From a virus, in IMG/VR virus record IMGVR_UViG_3300010157_000060, positions 1 through 64,000 of that record: a stretch of DNA of 64,000 nt, one strand, 5' to 3'. The notes under the pieces are model-generated. The model worked only from the letters and a program-made list of their open reading frames with translations. It made no database searches and was not told where the DNA came from. The translations under genes were made by a program, and so were the position numbers. Below are positions 51,760-60,298 of this stretch, piece after piece (the first letter of the stretch is position 1; every line of letters starts with the position of its first letter).

Positions 51760-54282
51760 ATGCCTTTCCAAGTAAGTCCTGGCGTTAATGTCACTGAAAT
51801 TGACTTAACAACAATCGTTCCCGCAGTATCTACTACTGAAGGCGCGATCGCCGGCGTCTTTAGATGGGGCCCAGTTGAAGAAGTTAAGCTAATTTCTTCT
51901 GAAGACCAGCTGGTCCAGTACTACGGACGCCCAACTGCAAATAACTTCGAGACTTGGTTCACTGCGGCCAACTTCCTCGCTTACGGTAATAAGCTCTACG
52001 TTTCTAGAGCAGGAGCTGCTAACAGCTACAATGCTGGCGCAGCTGTTACCGACGACTACACACTCGACACGGTCGCTATCAACGTTGGCGGTACATCCGG
52101 AAGCTACGTTCCCGGTGACGTCCTAACTGTAGACGGTGGATCATACGACGCAGTGGCTACTATCAACGTAGTAACAACTGAAGTAAGAACTCTCACAGTT
52201 ACTTCGGGTCAAGCTGGTACTGGATACACCAACGGCGACATCATCACTGTTTCTGGTGGTACTGGAACTTCATCTAACGCTTCTGTTACGACGAACGGTG
52301 CAGGCGTACCAACTTCGGTGACCATCATCAACCGCGGTTCTTACACTGTCAACCCAACTCTATCAGCAGCCTCGATCACCGGCGGCACTGGATCTAACCT
52401 CAAAGTTGATATCACTACTAGGGCACTCTCCGCAGCTGTCATCAGCGTTGGATCATACACCGACCTCCCATCAGTGACTACTGGTCACATACCAACCGGC
52501 GGATCAGGTTCAGGTCTAAGACTCAACTTAACTTTTACTCAGGGTAGCGCGATCACCAGCACTACCATCAAGAACAAAGACGACTACGAGTCAAGAGTAG
52601 GTACTTTTGATACCGACGCTCTCTACTTCGCTAAGTACCCAGGATATCGCGGTAACTCACTTAAAGTTGCTGTCTGCGACTCCGCTGTAGCTTACTCAAA
52701 TACGCTGACTGGAAACTCTGACTCCATTCCAGCTTTTGCTGCTGTAGTCAACAGCAACAACATAGTCGTAACCGTGACGAGCGCTACTTCCAACACCAAC
52801 GCCAACACTATGGCGGCGAGCATCGCTTCGGCTATCAAGGTCGGTGACTGGCTAGCAGTAGGAAACTCATCTATCGGAACTCAGTACCTCAAGGTATCCA
52901 CTAAGGGAACTGTGGCATCAAACACAACTTACGCTAACAGCACGGTAAATGGCGCTGGATTTACTCTAACGTTCACTTCACCGTTCTCTCTGGCAGCTAA
53001 CATCTCCTCGAACTCAGTGTCTAGGAACTGGGAGTACTTCAACTACGTTGATACAGCTCCTGGAACTTCTACTTTCGCTACACAGCGCGGTGGAACTAGC
53101 GATGAGCTGCACATCCTAGTCGTTGACGAGGACGGCATCATCAGCGGAACTGCTGGAACGGTCCTTGAGACTTGGAGGAACCTATCTAGGGCTTCCGATG
53201 CTAAGAACGAGCAGGGAACTCTGATATACTACAAGGACTTCCTGAATGCTAGCTCTCAGTACGTCTGGTGGGCAAATCACAGGTCTGGCTACAACGTCAC
53301 GACCGCTGACAGCATCACTGGAATCACGACTGCTCCACTTAACCTATCACTATCCGGTGGTACGGACGGTGTTACTGAGTCCACTCAGACTCTTGCTAAC
53401 ATGGCTACAGCTTACGACAAGTTCAAGAGCACTGAGTCGATCGACATCTCTCTTGTCCTAACTGGTAAGTCACAGTACGGAACGAACAACGAAGGTCTGG
53501 CTAACTACCTGATCGACAACATCGCTGAGTACCGCAAGGACTGCGTGGTGTTCGTGTCAGCCCCACGCTCAGCAGTTGTTCTAAATCCGGGCAGTGAGTC
53601 ATCGAGCATCGTTTCTTTCAGGAACTCGCTCCGCTCTACTTCATACGCGGTTCTGGACTCCGGCTATAAGTACCAGTACGACAAGTACAACGATACTTAC
53701 CGCTGGGTACCCCTGAACGGCGACGTCGCTGGTACGGTTGTCCGCACCGACGATACTCGCGATCCTTGGTTCTCACCAGCCGGCTTCAACCGCGGTCAGA
53801 TCAAGAACGTCGTGAAGCTAGCTTTCAACCCAGACAAAGCTAACAGGGACGTTCTCTATAAGAACGGTATCAACCCAGTGGTTAACTTCCCTGGAGACGG
53901 TCCGATCCTGTATGGAGATAAGACCCTATTAGCCAAGCCATCAGCTTTCGATCGCATCAACGTTCGCAGGCTATTCATTGTTCTTGAGAAATCAATCTCA
54001 ACGGCATCTAAGTTCTCCCTATTTGAGTTCAACGATGAGTTCACTAGGGCGACATTTAGGAACCTCGTTGAGCCTTACCTAAGGGACGTTCAGGGACGCC
54101 GTGGTATCTACGACTTCAGGGTAGTGTGCAATGAAACGAACAATACTCCTGAGAGAATAGATAGAAATGAGTTCTGGGGAGACATCTACGTCAAGCCAGC
54201 TAGATCAATCAACTTCATCCAGCTTAACTTCGTCGCTGTTCGCACCGGCGTAGAGTTCGATGAAGTCGTCGGCAGATTCTAA
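51760..54282 (+). CDS. gp18: gp18 tail sheath protein with inserted beta unit
   Basis: gp18 forms the contractile sheath. The 840-residue product (T4 659) opens VSPGVNVTEIDLTTIVPAVS and ends with the family tail YVKPARSINFIQLNFVAVRT. The segment FEFNDEFTRATFRNLVEPYL near residue 765 is the core that binds the tube. Residues 100-265 form a Gly/Thr/Ser insertion (GTGYTNGDIITV, then SVTIINRGSY and TGGTGSNLKVD) related to the insertion in gp13. Extra residues near 310-450 add another outer domain. The inserts should lie on the outside of the sheath. Confidence 0.9.
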   Translation: MPFQVSPGVNVTEIDLTTIVPAVSTTEGAIAGVFRWGPVEEVKLISSEDQLVQYYGRPTANNFETWFTAANFLAYGNKLYVSRAGAANSYNAGAAVTDDYTLDTVAINVGGTSGSYVPGDVLTVDGGSYDAVATINVVTTEVRTLTVTSGQAGTGYTNGDIITVSGGTGTSSNASVTTNGAGVPTSVTIINRGSYTVNPTLSAASITGGTGSNLKVDITTRALSAAVISVGSYTDLPSVTTGHIPTGGSGSGLRLNLTFTQGSAITSTTIKNKDDYESRVGTFDTDALYFAKYPGYRGNSLKVAVCDSAVAYSNTLTGNSDSIPAFAAVVNSNNIVVTVTSATSNTNANTMAASIASAIKVGDWLAVGNSSIGTQYLKVSTKGTVASNTTYANSTVNGAGFTLTFTSPFSLAANISSNSVSRNWEYFNYVDTAPGTSTFATQRGGTSDELHILVVDEDGIISGTAGTVLETWRNLSRASDAKNEQGTLIYYKDFLNASSQYVWWANHRSGYNVTTADSITGITTAPLNLSLSGGTDGVTESTQTLANMATAYDKFKSTESIDISLVLTGKSQYGTNNEGLANYLIDNIAEYRKDCVVFVSAPRSAVVLNPGSESSSIVSFRNSLRSTSYAVLDSGYKYQYDKYNDTYRWVPLNGDVAGTVVRTDDTRDPWFSPAGFNRGQIKNVVKLAFNPDKANRDVLYKNGINPVVNFPGDGPILYGDKTLLAKPSAFDRINVRRLFIVLEKSISTASKFSLFEFNDEFTRATFRNLVEPYLRDVQGRRGIYDFRVVCNETNNTPERIDRNEFWGDIYVKPARSINFIQLNFVAVRTGVEFDEVVGRF
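52060..52555 (+). repeat. Beta insertion in gp18 related to that in gp13
   Basis: The order GTGYxNGDxxT, an SVTI/SINM strand, NRGS/NNGS, then TGSGA/TGSNL is the same as in gp13 nt 46707-46940, although sequence identity is low. Confidence 0.55.
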
Positions 54283-54295
54283 GAGGGGATGAACA

Positions 54296-54835
54296 ATGAC
54301 TTTCTCAATTAATGATATCAGATCAGAGCTACAGTTTGGTGGCGCTCGTCCCTCGCTATTCAGGGTACAGATCACCAATCCAATAACTCAGGTCGCAGAG
54401 CTCAAGATCCCTTTCCTAACGGTTAGGGCAGAGCTTCCTGCAACAACACTAGGCTCGATCGCAGTTCCGTACTTCGGTCGTAAGGTATACATCGCAGGTG
54501 ACCGCAACTACCAACCATGGACAGTCACGATCATCAACGACGAGGACTTCCTGATTCGCCACTCAATGGAGAGATGGAGCTACGCCATCAACTCGTTCGA
54601 GGGCAACAGGACACAGCTGGTCTCGCCGCTTCAGTACAAGTCTCAAGCTAGCGTAACTCAGTTCGGTAAAGACGGAACTATCCTAAGAGAGTACGTTCTC
54701 AAGGGTATCTTCCCAACTGAAGTCTCAAATATCGGCCTCGACTGGAATACTCAAGATCAGATCGAAGAGTTCAACATCACGTTCCTCTACGATAGCTTCG
54801 AGGTATTCGGTTCGACTGGCGTTATCGTGAACTAA
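54296..54835 (+). CDS. gp19: gp19 tail tube protein
   Basis: The 179-residue product (T4 163) begins MTFSINDIRSELQFGGARPS and shows FRVQITNP, then PATTLGSIAVPYFGRKVYIA and the family YQPWTVTIINDEDFLIRHSM. It stacks as hexamer rings inside the sheath. The ATG has a GAGGGG ribosome site 9 bases upstream. The gp54-like protein at 1318-1986 shares its N-terminal pattern. The gene ends just before a hairpin terminator. Confidence 0.95.
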   Translation: MTFSINDIRSELQFGGARPSLFRVQITNPITQVAELKIPFLTVRAELPATTLGSIAVPYFGRKVYIAGDRNYQPWTVTIINDEDFLIRHSMERWSYAINSFEGNRTQLVSPLQYKSQASVTQFGKDGTILREYVLKGIFPTEVSNIGLDWNTQDQIEEFNITFLYDSFEVFGSTGVIVN

Positions 54836-54847
54836 GATTAAGATATA

Positions 54848-54882
54848 GGGCTGCTATAAATACAAATATAGCAGCCCTTCTC
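54848..54882 (+). terminator. Hairpin terminator with an embedded late promoter
   Basis: A perfect 11-bp stem (gggctgctata / tatagcagccc, 54848-54858 and 54867-54877) has an 8-base AATACAAA loop and is followed by TTCTCTT. TATAAATA (54855-54862) occupies the top of the 5' arm and the loop, in front of the portal gene. The U run is short, so termination may be partial. Confidence 0.7.
54855..54862 (+). promoter_or_regulatory. T4-type late promoter for the portal gene
   Basis: Exact TATAAATAC, 37 bases before the gp20 start, lying inside the terminator hairpin described at 54848-54882. Confidence 0.75.
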
Positions 54883-54898
54883 TTAAGGAAAATATAAT

Positions 54899-56491
54899 AT
54901 GGCAGTACAGCTCTTCGGCTTTGAGATCAAAAGAAAAGATGAAGAACCACTAGAGTCCTTTGCTCCAGAGATCAAAGACGACGGTGCAGTAATAGTAGCT
55001 GCAGGTGGAGCTTACGGAACATACATCGACTTAGACGGTACGGCCAGAACTGAAGCTGAGCTGGTAGCTAAGTACAGAGAGATCTCCCTACAACCAGAAC
55101 TAGAGATGGCGATCGACGACATCGTCAACGAGGCGATCGACACCGACGCCGACAAAGTAGTGCAGATCAACCTCGACAACATCGAGTACTCCGACCAGAT
55201 AAAGAACAAGATCACAGAGGAGTTCACCACGATCCTGCAGATGCTCAACTTCCAGAACGAAGCATACGAGACCTTCAAGAGGTGGTACGTAGATGGTAGG
55301 ATGTACTACCACATCATCATCGACGAGAATAACCCAAGAGCTGGCATTCAAGAGCTTCGCTACTTAGATCCTAGGAAGATCAGGAAAGTTCGCGAAGTAA
55401 AGAAGACCCCGAAAGGTCCAATAGTTGTCCAGCAGACGAAGAGGGAGTACTACGTCTACTCTGACAGGAGCTTCGTTACTACACCCGGAAATGCTGGCAT
55501 CGCGCAGGATAACAGCGCAACTGGCGGTCTGAGGATCTCAGTTGACTCCATCCTACACATTACGTCTGGCCTGATGGACAAGAACAACCAGATGGTCTAC
55601 TCCTACATACAGAAAGCCATCAAGCCTCTCAACCAGCTCAGGACACTAGAGGACGCGACGGTCATCTACCGCATCTCACGTGCACCAGAGCGCCGCATAT
55701 TCTACATCGACGTTGGTAACCTACCAAAAGTAAAAGCTGAGCAGTACCTCAGGGACATGATGGTCAAGCACAAGAACCGCTTGGTCTACGACGCCGTCAC
55801 GGGCGAAGTGCGGGATGATCGCAAGTACATGACGATGCTAGAGGACTACTGGCTTCCGAGAAGGGACGGCAACAAGGGTACTGAGATCACGACGTTGCCT
55901 GCTGGTCAGAACCTCGGTGAGATGGCGGACGTGGAGTACTTCCAGAAGAAGCTCTTCCAGTCTCTCAATGTTCCCGTGTCTAGGTTGAACCAAGAGACGG
56001 TTGGAATCTTGGGTAGGTCATCTGAGATCTCAAGGGACGAGGTGAAGTTCACTAAGTTCGTTGGTAGGCTACGTCGTAGGTTCTCGCACCTGTTCATGAA
56101 AGCTCTCGAGAAGCAGCTGGTGCTGAAGGGAGTTGTATCTGAGGAGGACTGGAAAGTCCTACAGAACCAGATAACATTCGACTTCACGACTGACAACCAC
56201 TTCGAGGAGTTCAAGAACACCGAGATCATCACCAACAGGATACAGACGCTGAACCAAGTCATGCCGTACATCGGTAGGTACTACTCGGATCTATGGGTCA
56301 GGAAGAACATTCTAAAGCAGACTGACCAAGAGATCGCTGAGATGATGGATGAGATGTCAACAGAGAAGATCCCGCTAGCTCCACCAGTTGAGCAGGGAAT
56401 AGCGCCTCCACCACCTCCGGTAGCTAATAGACCTGATGTACCAGAGAAGCCAACTGGCCCTGCTGTGCCGGGGCAAGGTGACGCTTACTAA
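54899..56491 (+). CDS. gp20: gp20 portal protein
   Basis: gp20 forms the dodecameric ring through which DNA enters and leaves. The 530-residue product (T4 524) shows VAKYREISLQPELEMAIDDI, the family core FKRWYVDGRMYYHIIIDENN and RYLDPRKIRKVREV. Later come HKNRLVYDAVTGEVRDD and SVPVSRLNQETVGILGRSSE, then the DQEIAEMMDEM tail. The last 60 residues are Pro-rich. The ribosome site is AAGGAA. It stands alone between the hairpin promoter and the gp67 promoter, as expected for a major late gene. Confidence 0.95.
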   Translation: MAVQLFGFEIKRKDEEPLESFAPEIKDDGAVIVAAGGAYGTYIDLDGTARTEAELVAKYREISLQPELEMAIDDIVNEAIDTDADKVVQINLDNIEYSDQIKNKITEEFTTILQMLNFQNEAYETFKRWYVDGRMYYHIIIDENNPRAGIQELRYLDPRKIRKVREVKKTPKGPIVVQQTKREYYVYSDRSFVTTPGNAGIAQDNSATGGLRISVDSILHITSGLMDKNNQMVYSYIQKAIKPLNQLRTLEDATVIYRISRAPERRIFYIDVGNLPKVKAEQYLRDMMVKHKNRLVYDAVTGEVRDDRKYMTMLEDYWLPRRDGNKGTEITTLPAGQNLGEMADVEYFQKKLFQSLNVPVSRLNQETVGILGRSSEISRDEVKFTKFVGRLRRRFSHLFMKALEKQLVLKGVVSEEDWKVLQNQITFDFTTDNHFEEFKNTEIITNRIQTLNQVMPYIGRYYSDLWVRKNILKQTDQEIAEMMDEMSTEKIPLAPPVEQGIAPPPPPVANRPDVPEKPTGPAVPGQGDAY

Positions 56492-56493
56492 TT

Positions 56494-56501
56494 TATAAAT
56501 A
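56494..56501 (+). promoter_or_regulatory. T4-type late promoter for gp67 and the head cluster
   Basis: Exact TATAAATAT, starting two bases after the gp20 stop. The ATG follows 25 bases later with ribosome site GGAGGA. Confidence 0.8.
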
Positions 56502-56526
56502 TAATTATTAGATTTTTGGAGGAATT

Positions 56527-56763
56527 ATGACTACAGTTACTGATATCTTTAATAGCGCTATCAACAAGGACGCAGTGTCTCTTAAAGCTGCGATCGACGA
56601 CATCATGACAGCTAAGGCGGCAGAGGCCGTCGACCAGATGTTCCCAGATGTGGCAGCTAGCTTGTTCGGTGCGACTAACGGTGAAGTAGAAGATTCCGAA
56701 GATTCAGAAGATCAAGATATCTCAGACACCGAAGAACAGGAACAGCAAGATGAGCATGTATGA
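56527..56763 (+). CDS. gp67: gp67-like prohead core protein
   Basis: The 78-residue product matches T4 gp67 (80) in length and position after the portal. It has a helical N-terminal half (TDIFNSAINKDAVSLKAAID) and an acidic Glu/Asp tail (EDSEDSEDQDISDTEEQEQQ). gp67 is part of the prohead scaffold and is degraded during maturation. It overlaps the next gene by 14 bases. Confidence 0.75.
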   Translation: MTTVTDIFNSAINKDAVSLKAAIDDIMTAKAAEAVDQMFPDVAASLFGATNGEVEDSEDSEDQDISDTEEQEQQDEHV

Positions 56764-59326
56764 TAAGCTAAAGAGGACTCTAGCTGAAGTATCGCAACCT
56801 CTCTCAAAAGGAGAGAAGAACTTCAAGGCTCTTCACAAGATCGACTACAAGAACGTAGTTCCCGGTGTGACTGATCAAGATCACATCTTCAACGGTAACA
56901 AGCGCAGGGAAGACCCTAAGTCAGCTTCATATGAGAACTTCAGGGACGACGATGAGTCAGTAGAGGCCTACGATCAGGACTTAAAGGTCAATGAGACTCC
57001 GGACACCGACGTTGACGTTAGCGAGGCAACTCTATCAGCTAAAGCTGCTCGTGCCGGAAAAGATATAGGAAAGCCGGGGAAAGAGTTCCACAAGATCGCA
57101 GCAAAAGCTGGAAAGAAGTACGGATCAAAGGCAGCGGGTGAGAGGGTAGCCGGAGCTATACTCGCTAAGATGCGCGCTAAGAAGATGCGCAGAGAAGAAG
57201 CTGAACTAGAAGAAGCTCTCGGCACTATCGACAACATGAAGAAGGCAACTAAGTTCGGTGCCTCTAACATCTCTAAGATGGATAGAGAAGAGAAGCAGAG
57301 AAAAGCCGCGCGGCCGACTAACTCAGGTAGTCTCCAGCACAGGAGCGCAAAAACATCTCCAGTAAAGACCGGAATGACCAGAGAAGAAGCTGAGCTCGAT
57401 GAAGCGGCCGGCCGCACTGATACTTACATCGGAACTATTCATAAAGATGATCCGGACTATGACAAGAAGCTCTCAGCTATGAAGAGCAAAGCCGTCGGTG
57501 GTCATAGGGTCCGCGGGCGCGCTCCTCTTGATAAGTACAAGCACCTCTACCAAAAAAGTGGAGAGCTGCACCGTCACTCATCTCAAGACATCAAGCCAGA
57601 GCACAGCGCGAGAGTAGACGTCTACTCCCGTAAGCCAATGAAAGAAGCTAGTATGAGTCACTCTCTTGGTGATCATGATTCTCTTAGGAAGTACGCTCAT
57701 GAGCACGGCGGTATTGACAGAGAAGACATGCTTCAAGCTGCACATCACATTGAGCACGGCCAGCATGAGGGGCTAAAGAGTAAGCTTCGCAAGATGGACA
57801 CTGATCCACGCGACTTCGTTCTCGGCCACGTTCACAAGAAGCACTGGTCTGGTCTCGGCTACACTCCAATGAGAGAAGAAGCTGAGCAGGTCGATGAGGT
57901 ATTGACGAAGAAGACTCCAGCAGGCGAGTGGATCCACGATTTCCAGAAATCAAAGAACCCAAAGTTCGCTGGTAAGTCTCCAGAGAAGCGCAAGCAGATG
58001 GCTCTAGCTGCTTACTACGCTAAGAAGCGCAATGAGGGCTATGCTCCAGATCCAAAGCCAAAGCTAACTCCAGATGATGCTAAGAAGCTATCCAAAGTCC
58101 ATGATATGATGCAGAGAGAAAGGGACTTAGCAGCTAAGAAGAAGCTAAAGAAAGAATCGTATATTCCTGAAAGCGACGACTGGGAAGGTCGCATGTCAAA
58201 GACTGAGCTGTCGGCTATCAGGGACAAAGCATCTAAGCTGATCAGCATGATCAACGACTCAGATGACCTCGAGGCATGGGTGCAGTCAAAGATCTCCTAT
58301 GCTAAAGTCCAGCTCGACGGCGTCTATGACTACATGACGTACAGCGGTGAGCACAAGTCACCTTCGGACAGCTCAAGCGACTACGATCAGTCAGGACAGA
58401 TGGCATCTAACTACGGGAACTTCATGAACCGCATGGGTGAGGAAGTAGAGCTAGACGAAGCAAAGCGCGGAAGGCCACGCAAGAACGCATCTTCATCAGA
58501 CTCAGAAGTTGAAGGTGGAGCTGACATGCACCCAATGATGCAGGCTCGCAAGGCCATATCACTTCGCGGTCAGCACACGTTCACACATAAGTCAGGAGAG
58601 AGCTACAAGATGGAGCCATCTATGGCCCACAAGATCCTAGCTCATCATGATAACCTAAAGACCACGGCCCAGAAGCAGGAGTTCTCTGATAGGGTAGCTC
58701 ACAGCAAAGCCGAGATGAACAACGCTCTTGCTGGAAAGCCGGCTGCAAAGAAGCCGAGAGTATCACTTGGCTCAATGAAAATGAAAGAGTCTCTTCAATC
58801 CGACAAGGGACCTTTCAAGATGATGCTCTCTACTGGAGCAGATGGTAAGCCGAAGTTCATCAAGAGATCAAAGGACAGAAAAGAGATAGCTGTCGAGGAG
58901 CTCATCGGTGGTCAGAAGAAGCTCGACAAGAACCACAACGGTAAGCTCGATAAGATGGACTTCAAGCTTCTTAGAAAAAAGAAGAAGATGATGGAAGCTG
59001 AGGAGATGACTGCTGCCAACGTAGCTAAGGCTGCCGCTACTCAGACTAAGTTCGGCGTCGTTGGTGATCGCAACATGCAGCAGGACAGCGTTGATAAGAT
59101 CTCCAAGGATGTACAAGCATCTGACATCAAGGTAAAGCTGCCTCCTACTCAGGGCAACAAGCCGATCGGTGGAGACACCCAGACTCACCCAGAGATGGCC
59201 GAGTCGGTATTAAATAAGCTATACGATACACTATCTTTAGAGAACAGAGCTAAGTTTGACGTGATGATGGGGTCGCAAGACGGCATCGACACTCTTCTAG
59301 CATTTGCAGAGGAGCATGGAATCTAA
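56750..59326 (+). CDS. Large internal head/core protein with AT-hook and EF-hand-like loop
   Basis: In T4 a small core protein (gp68) occupies this place; here an 858-residue basic protein does. Its N-terminus is core-like. Residues 120-145 form a basic helix (GKKYGSKAAGERVAGAILAK). Candidate gp21 cleavage sites of the L-x-E type occur at 153-155, 216-218 and 568-570, each in a similar E-x-x-L-D/E-E-A box. KRGRPRKN at 572-579 is an AT-hook. D726-K-N-H-N-G-K-L-D to D737 matches an EF-hand or dockerin calcium loop. Several His-rich and Lys-rich segments follow. It is likely packaged in the prohead and processed; DNA binding and ion binding are inference. Confidence 0.65.
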   Translation: MSMYDKLKRTLAEVSQPLSKGEKNFKALHKIDYKNVVPGVTDQDHIFNGNKRREDPKSASYENFRDDDESVEAYDQDLKVNETPDTDVDVSEATLSAKAARAGKDIGKPGKEFHKIAAKAGKKYGSKAAGERVAGAILAKMRAKKMRREEAELEEALGTIDNMKKATKFGASNISKMDREEKQRKAARPTNSGSLQHRSAKTSPVKTGMTREEAELDEAAGRTDTYIGTIHKDDPDYDKKLSAMKSKAVGGHRVRGRAPLDKYKHLYQKSGELHRHSSQDIKPEHSARVDVYSRKPMKEASMSHSLGDHDSLRKYAHEHGGIDREDMLQAAHHIEHGQHEGLKSKLRKMDTDPRDFVLGHVHKKHWSGLGYTPMREEAEQVDEVLTKKTPAGEWIHDFQKSKNPKFAGKSPEKRKQMALAAYYAKKRNEGYAPDPKPKLTPDDAKKLSKVHDMMQRERDLAAKKKLKKESYIPESDDWEGRMSKTELSAIRDKASKLISMINDSDDLEAWVQSKISYAKVQLDGVYDYMTYSGEHKSPSDSSSDYDQSGQMASNYGNFMNRMGEEVELDEAKRGRPRKNASSSDSEVEGGADMHPMMQARKAISLRGQHTFTHKSGESYKMEPSMAHKILAHHDNLKTTAQKQEFSDRVAHSKAEMNNALAGKPAAKKPRVSLGSMKMKESLQSDKGPFKMMLSTGADGKPKFIKRSKDRKEIAVEELIGGQKKLDKNHNGKLDKMDFKLLRKKKKMMEAEEMTAANVAKAAATQTKFGVVGDRNMQQDSVDKISKDVQASDIKVKLPPTQGNKPIGGDTQTHPEMAESVLNKLYDTLSLENRAKFDVMMGSQDGIDTLLAFAEEHGI

Positions 59327-59598
59327 TGGCATCGATATTAAAAGTTCTAGGAACTGAACGTGCCTGTAATACACAGGCTAACTCATACTCTTCCGGAAAC
59401 CTAGTAAGAATTACACATGCAGGAGCAATTACCACGTATCATACGGTGACTTGCAAGGACTCTGGTGGAAACGCTCTATGGACCTGTTCGATAGTTGGAG
59501 GCCAAGAGATCTTTGTTGTTAAGAACCCAGCAGACACACTCGAGACAGAAGATACAGGTACTTCTGTAAGGGCTGTCCCAGTAGCGTATAGGAACTAA
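59326..59598 (+). CDS. Small conserved head-region protein
   Basis: This 90-residue protein looks all-beta: NTQANSYSSGNLVRITHAGA, then TYHTVTCKDSGGNALWTCSI and GGQEIFVVKNPADTLE. It starts on the last base of the 858-residue gene and ends one base before gp21. The pattern resembles small head or decoration proteins of T4-like cyanophages, but I know no named family. It has three cysteines, two close together in the middle. Confidence 0.5.
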   Translation: MASILKVLGTERACNTQANSYSSGNLVRITHAGAITTYHTVTCKDSGGNALWTCSIVGGQEIFVVKNPADTLETEDTGTSVRAVPVAYRN

Positions 59599-59599
59599 G

Positions 59600-60259
59600 A
59601 TGAAACTCATTACGGAACTCAACGAGCAGATCAAGTTCGTAACAGAAGAGGGCGTAGAGGGAAAGAAGAACCTCTACATCCACGGCCCGTTCATACAGAC
59701 TGAGGTAAAGAACAGGAACGGTCGCATGTATCGCAATGAGTCCGTGGCAAAAGAAGTAAAGAGGTACAACGAGGACTATGTCCAGAAAGGGCGCGCTCTC
59801 GGAGAGCTCGGTCATCCAGAAGGCCCGTCAATCAACCTCGACAGGGTATCACATAAGATCGTCAGCTTAGTTCCAGAGGGAAATGACTTCATAGGTAAAG
59901 CACAGATCTTGGATACACCTATGGGCCAGATCGCTAGGAACCTCATCGAGTCCGGCGTTCAGCTGGGCGTCTCCACTCGCGGTATGGGATCACTCAAAGA
60001 AGTCAACGGTGTACACGTAGTTCAAGATGACTTCTACTTAGCAACTGCAGGCGACATCGTTGCTGACCCATCTGCCCCAAACGCTTTCGTGAATGGTATC
60101 ATGGAGGGCGTTGAGTGGGTATGGGACAACGGTATGCTTAAGGCCCAAGAGCTTGAGAAAGCCAAGAAGCACATCGAGGAAGCTGCGAGAAAAGTCAGCA
60201 AAAAAGAGCTACAAGAAGCGCAACTCAGAGTCTTCCAGCATTTCATTTCAAATCTTTAA
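59600..60259 (+). CDS. gp21: gp21 prohead protease
   Basis: gp21 is the serine protease that cuts scaffold and head proteins after the consensus L/I-x-E. The 219-residue product (T4 212) has H72 in ALGELGHPEGP and S125 in LGVSTRGMG, the catalytic pair of the family. The third member probably lies in the ATAGDIVADPSAPNAF region. The N-terminus NLYIHGPFIQTEVKNRNGRM is typical. It has a compact place between the head-region protein and gp22. Confidence 0.95.
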   Translation: MKLITELNEQIKFVTEEGVEGKKNLYIHGPFIQTEVKNRNGRMYRNESVAKEVKRYNEDYVQKGRALGELGHPEGPSINLDRVSHKIVSLVPEGNDFIGKAQILDTPMGQIARNLIESGVQLGVSTRGMGSLKEVNGVHVVQDDFYLATAGDIVADPSAPNAFVNGIMEGVEWVWDNGMLKAQELEKAKKHIEEAARKVSKKELQEAQLRVFQHFISNL

Positions 60260-60263
60260 GATT

Positions 60264-60271
60264 TATAAATA
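60264..60271 (+). promoter_or_regulatory. T4-type late promoter for the scaffold gene
   Basis: Exact TATAAATAC, 27 bases before the gp22 ATG. It begins four bases after the gp21 stop. A CAGGAG ribosome site follows. Confidence 0.8.
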
Positions 60272-60298
60272 CTTTAGAAAACCACAGGAGTTTATTCA

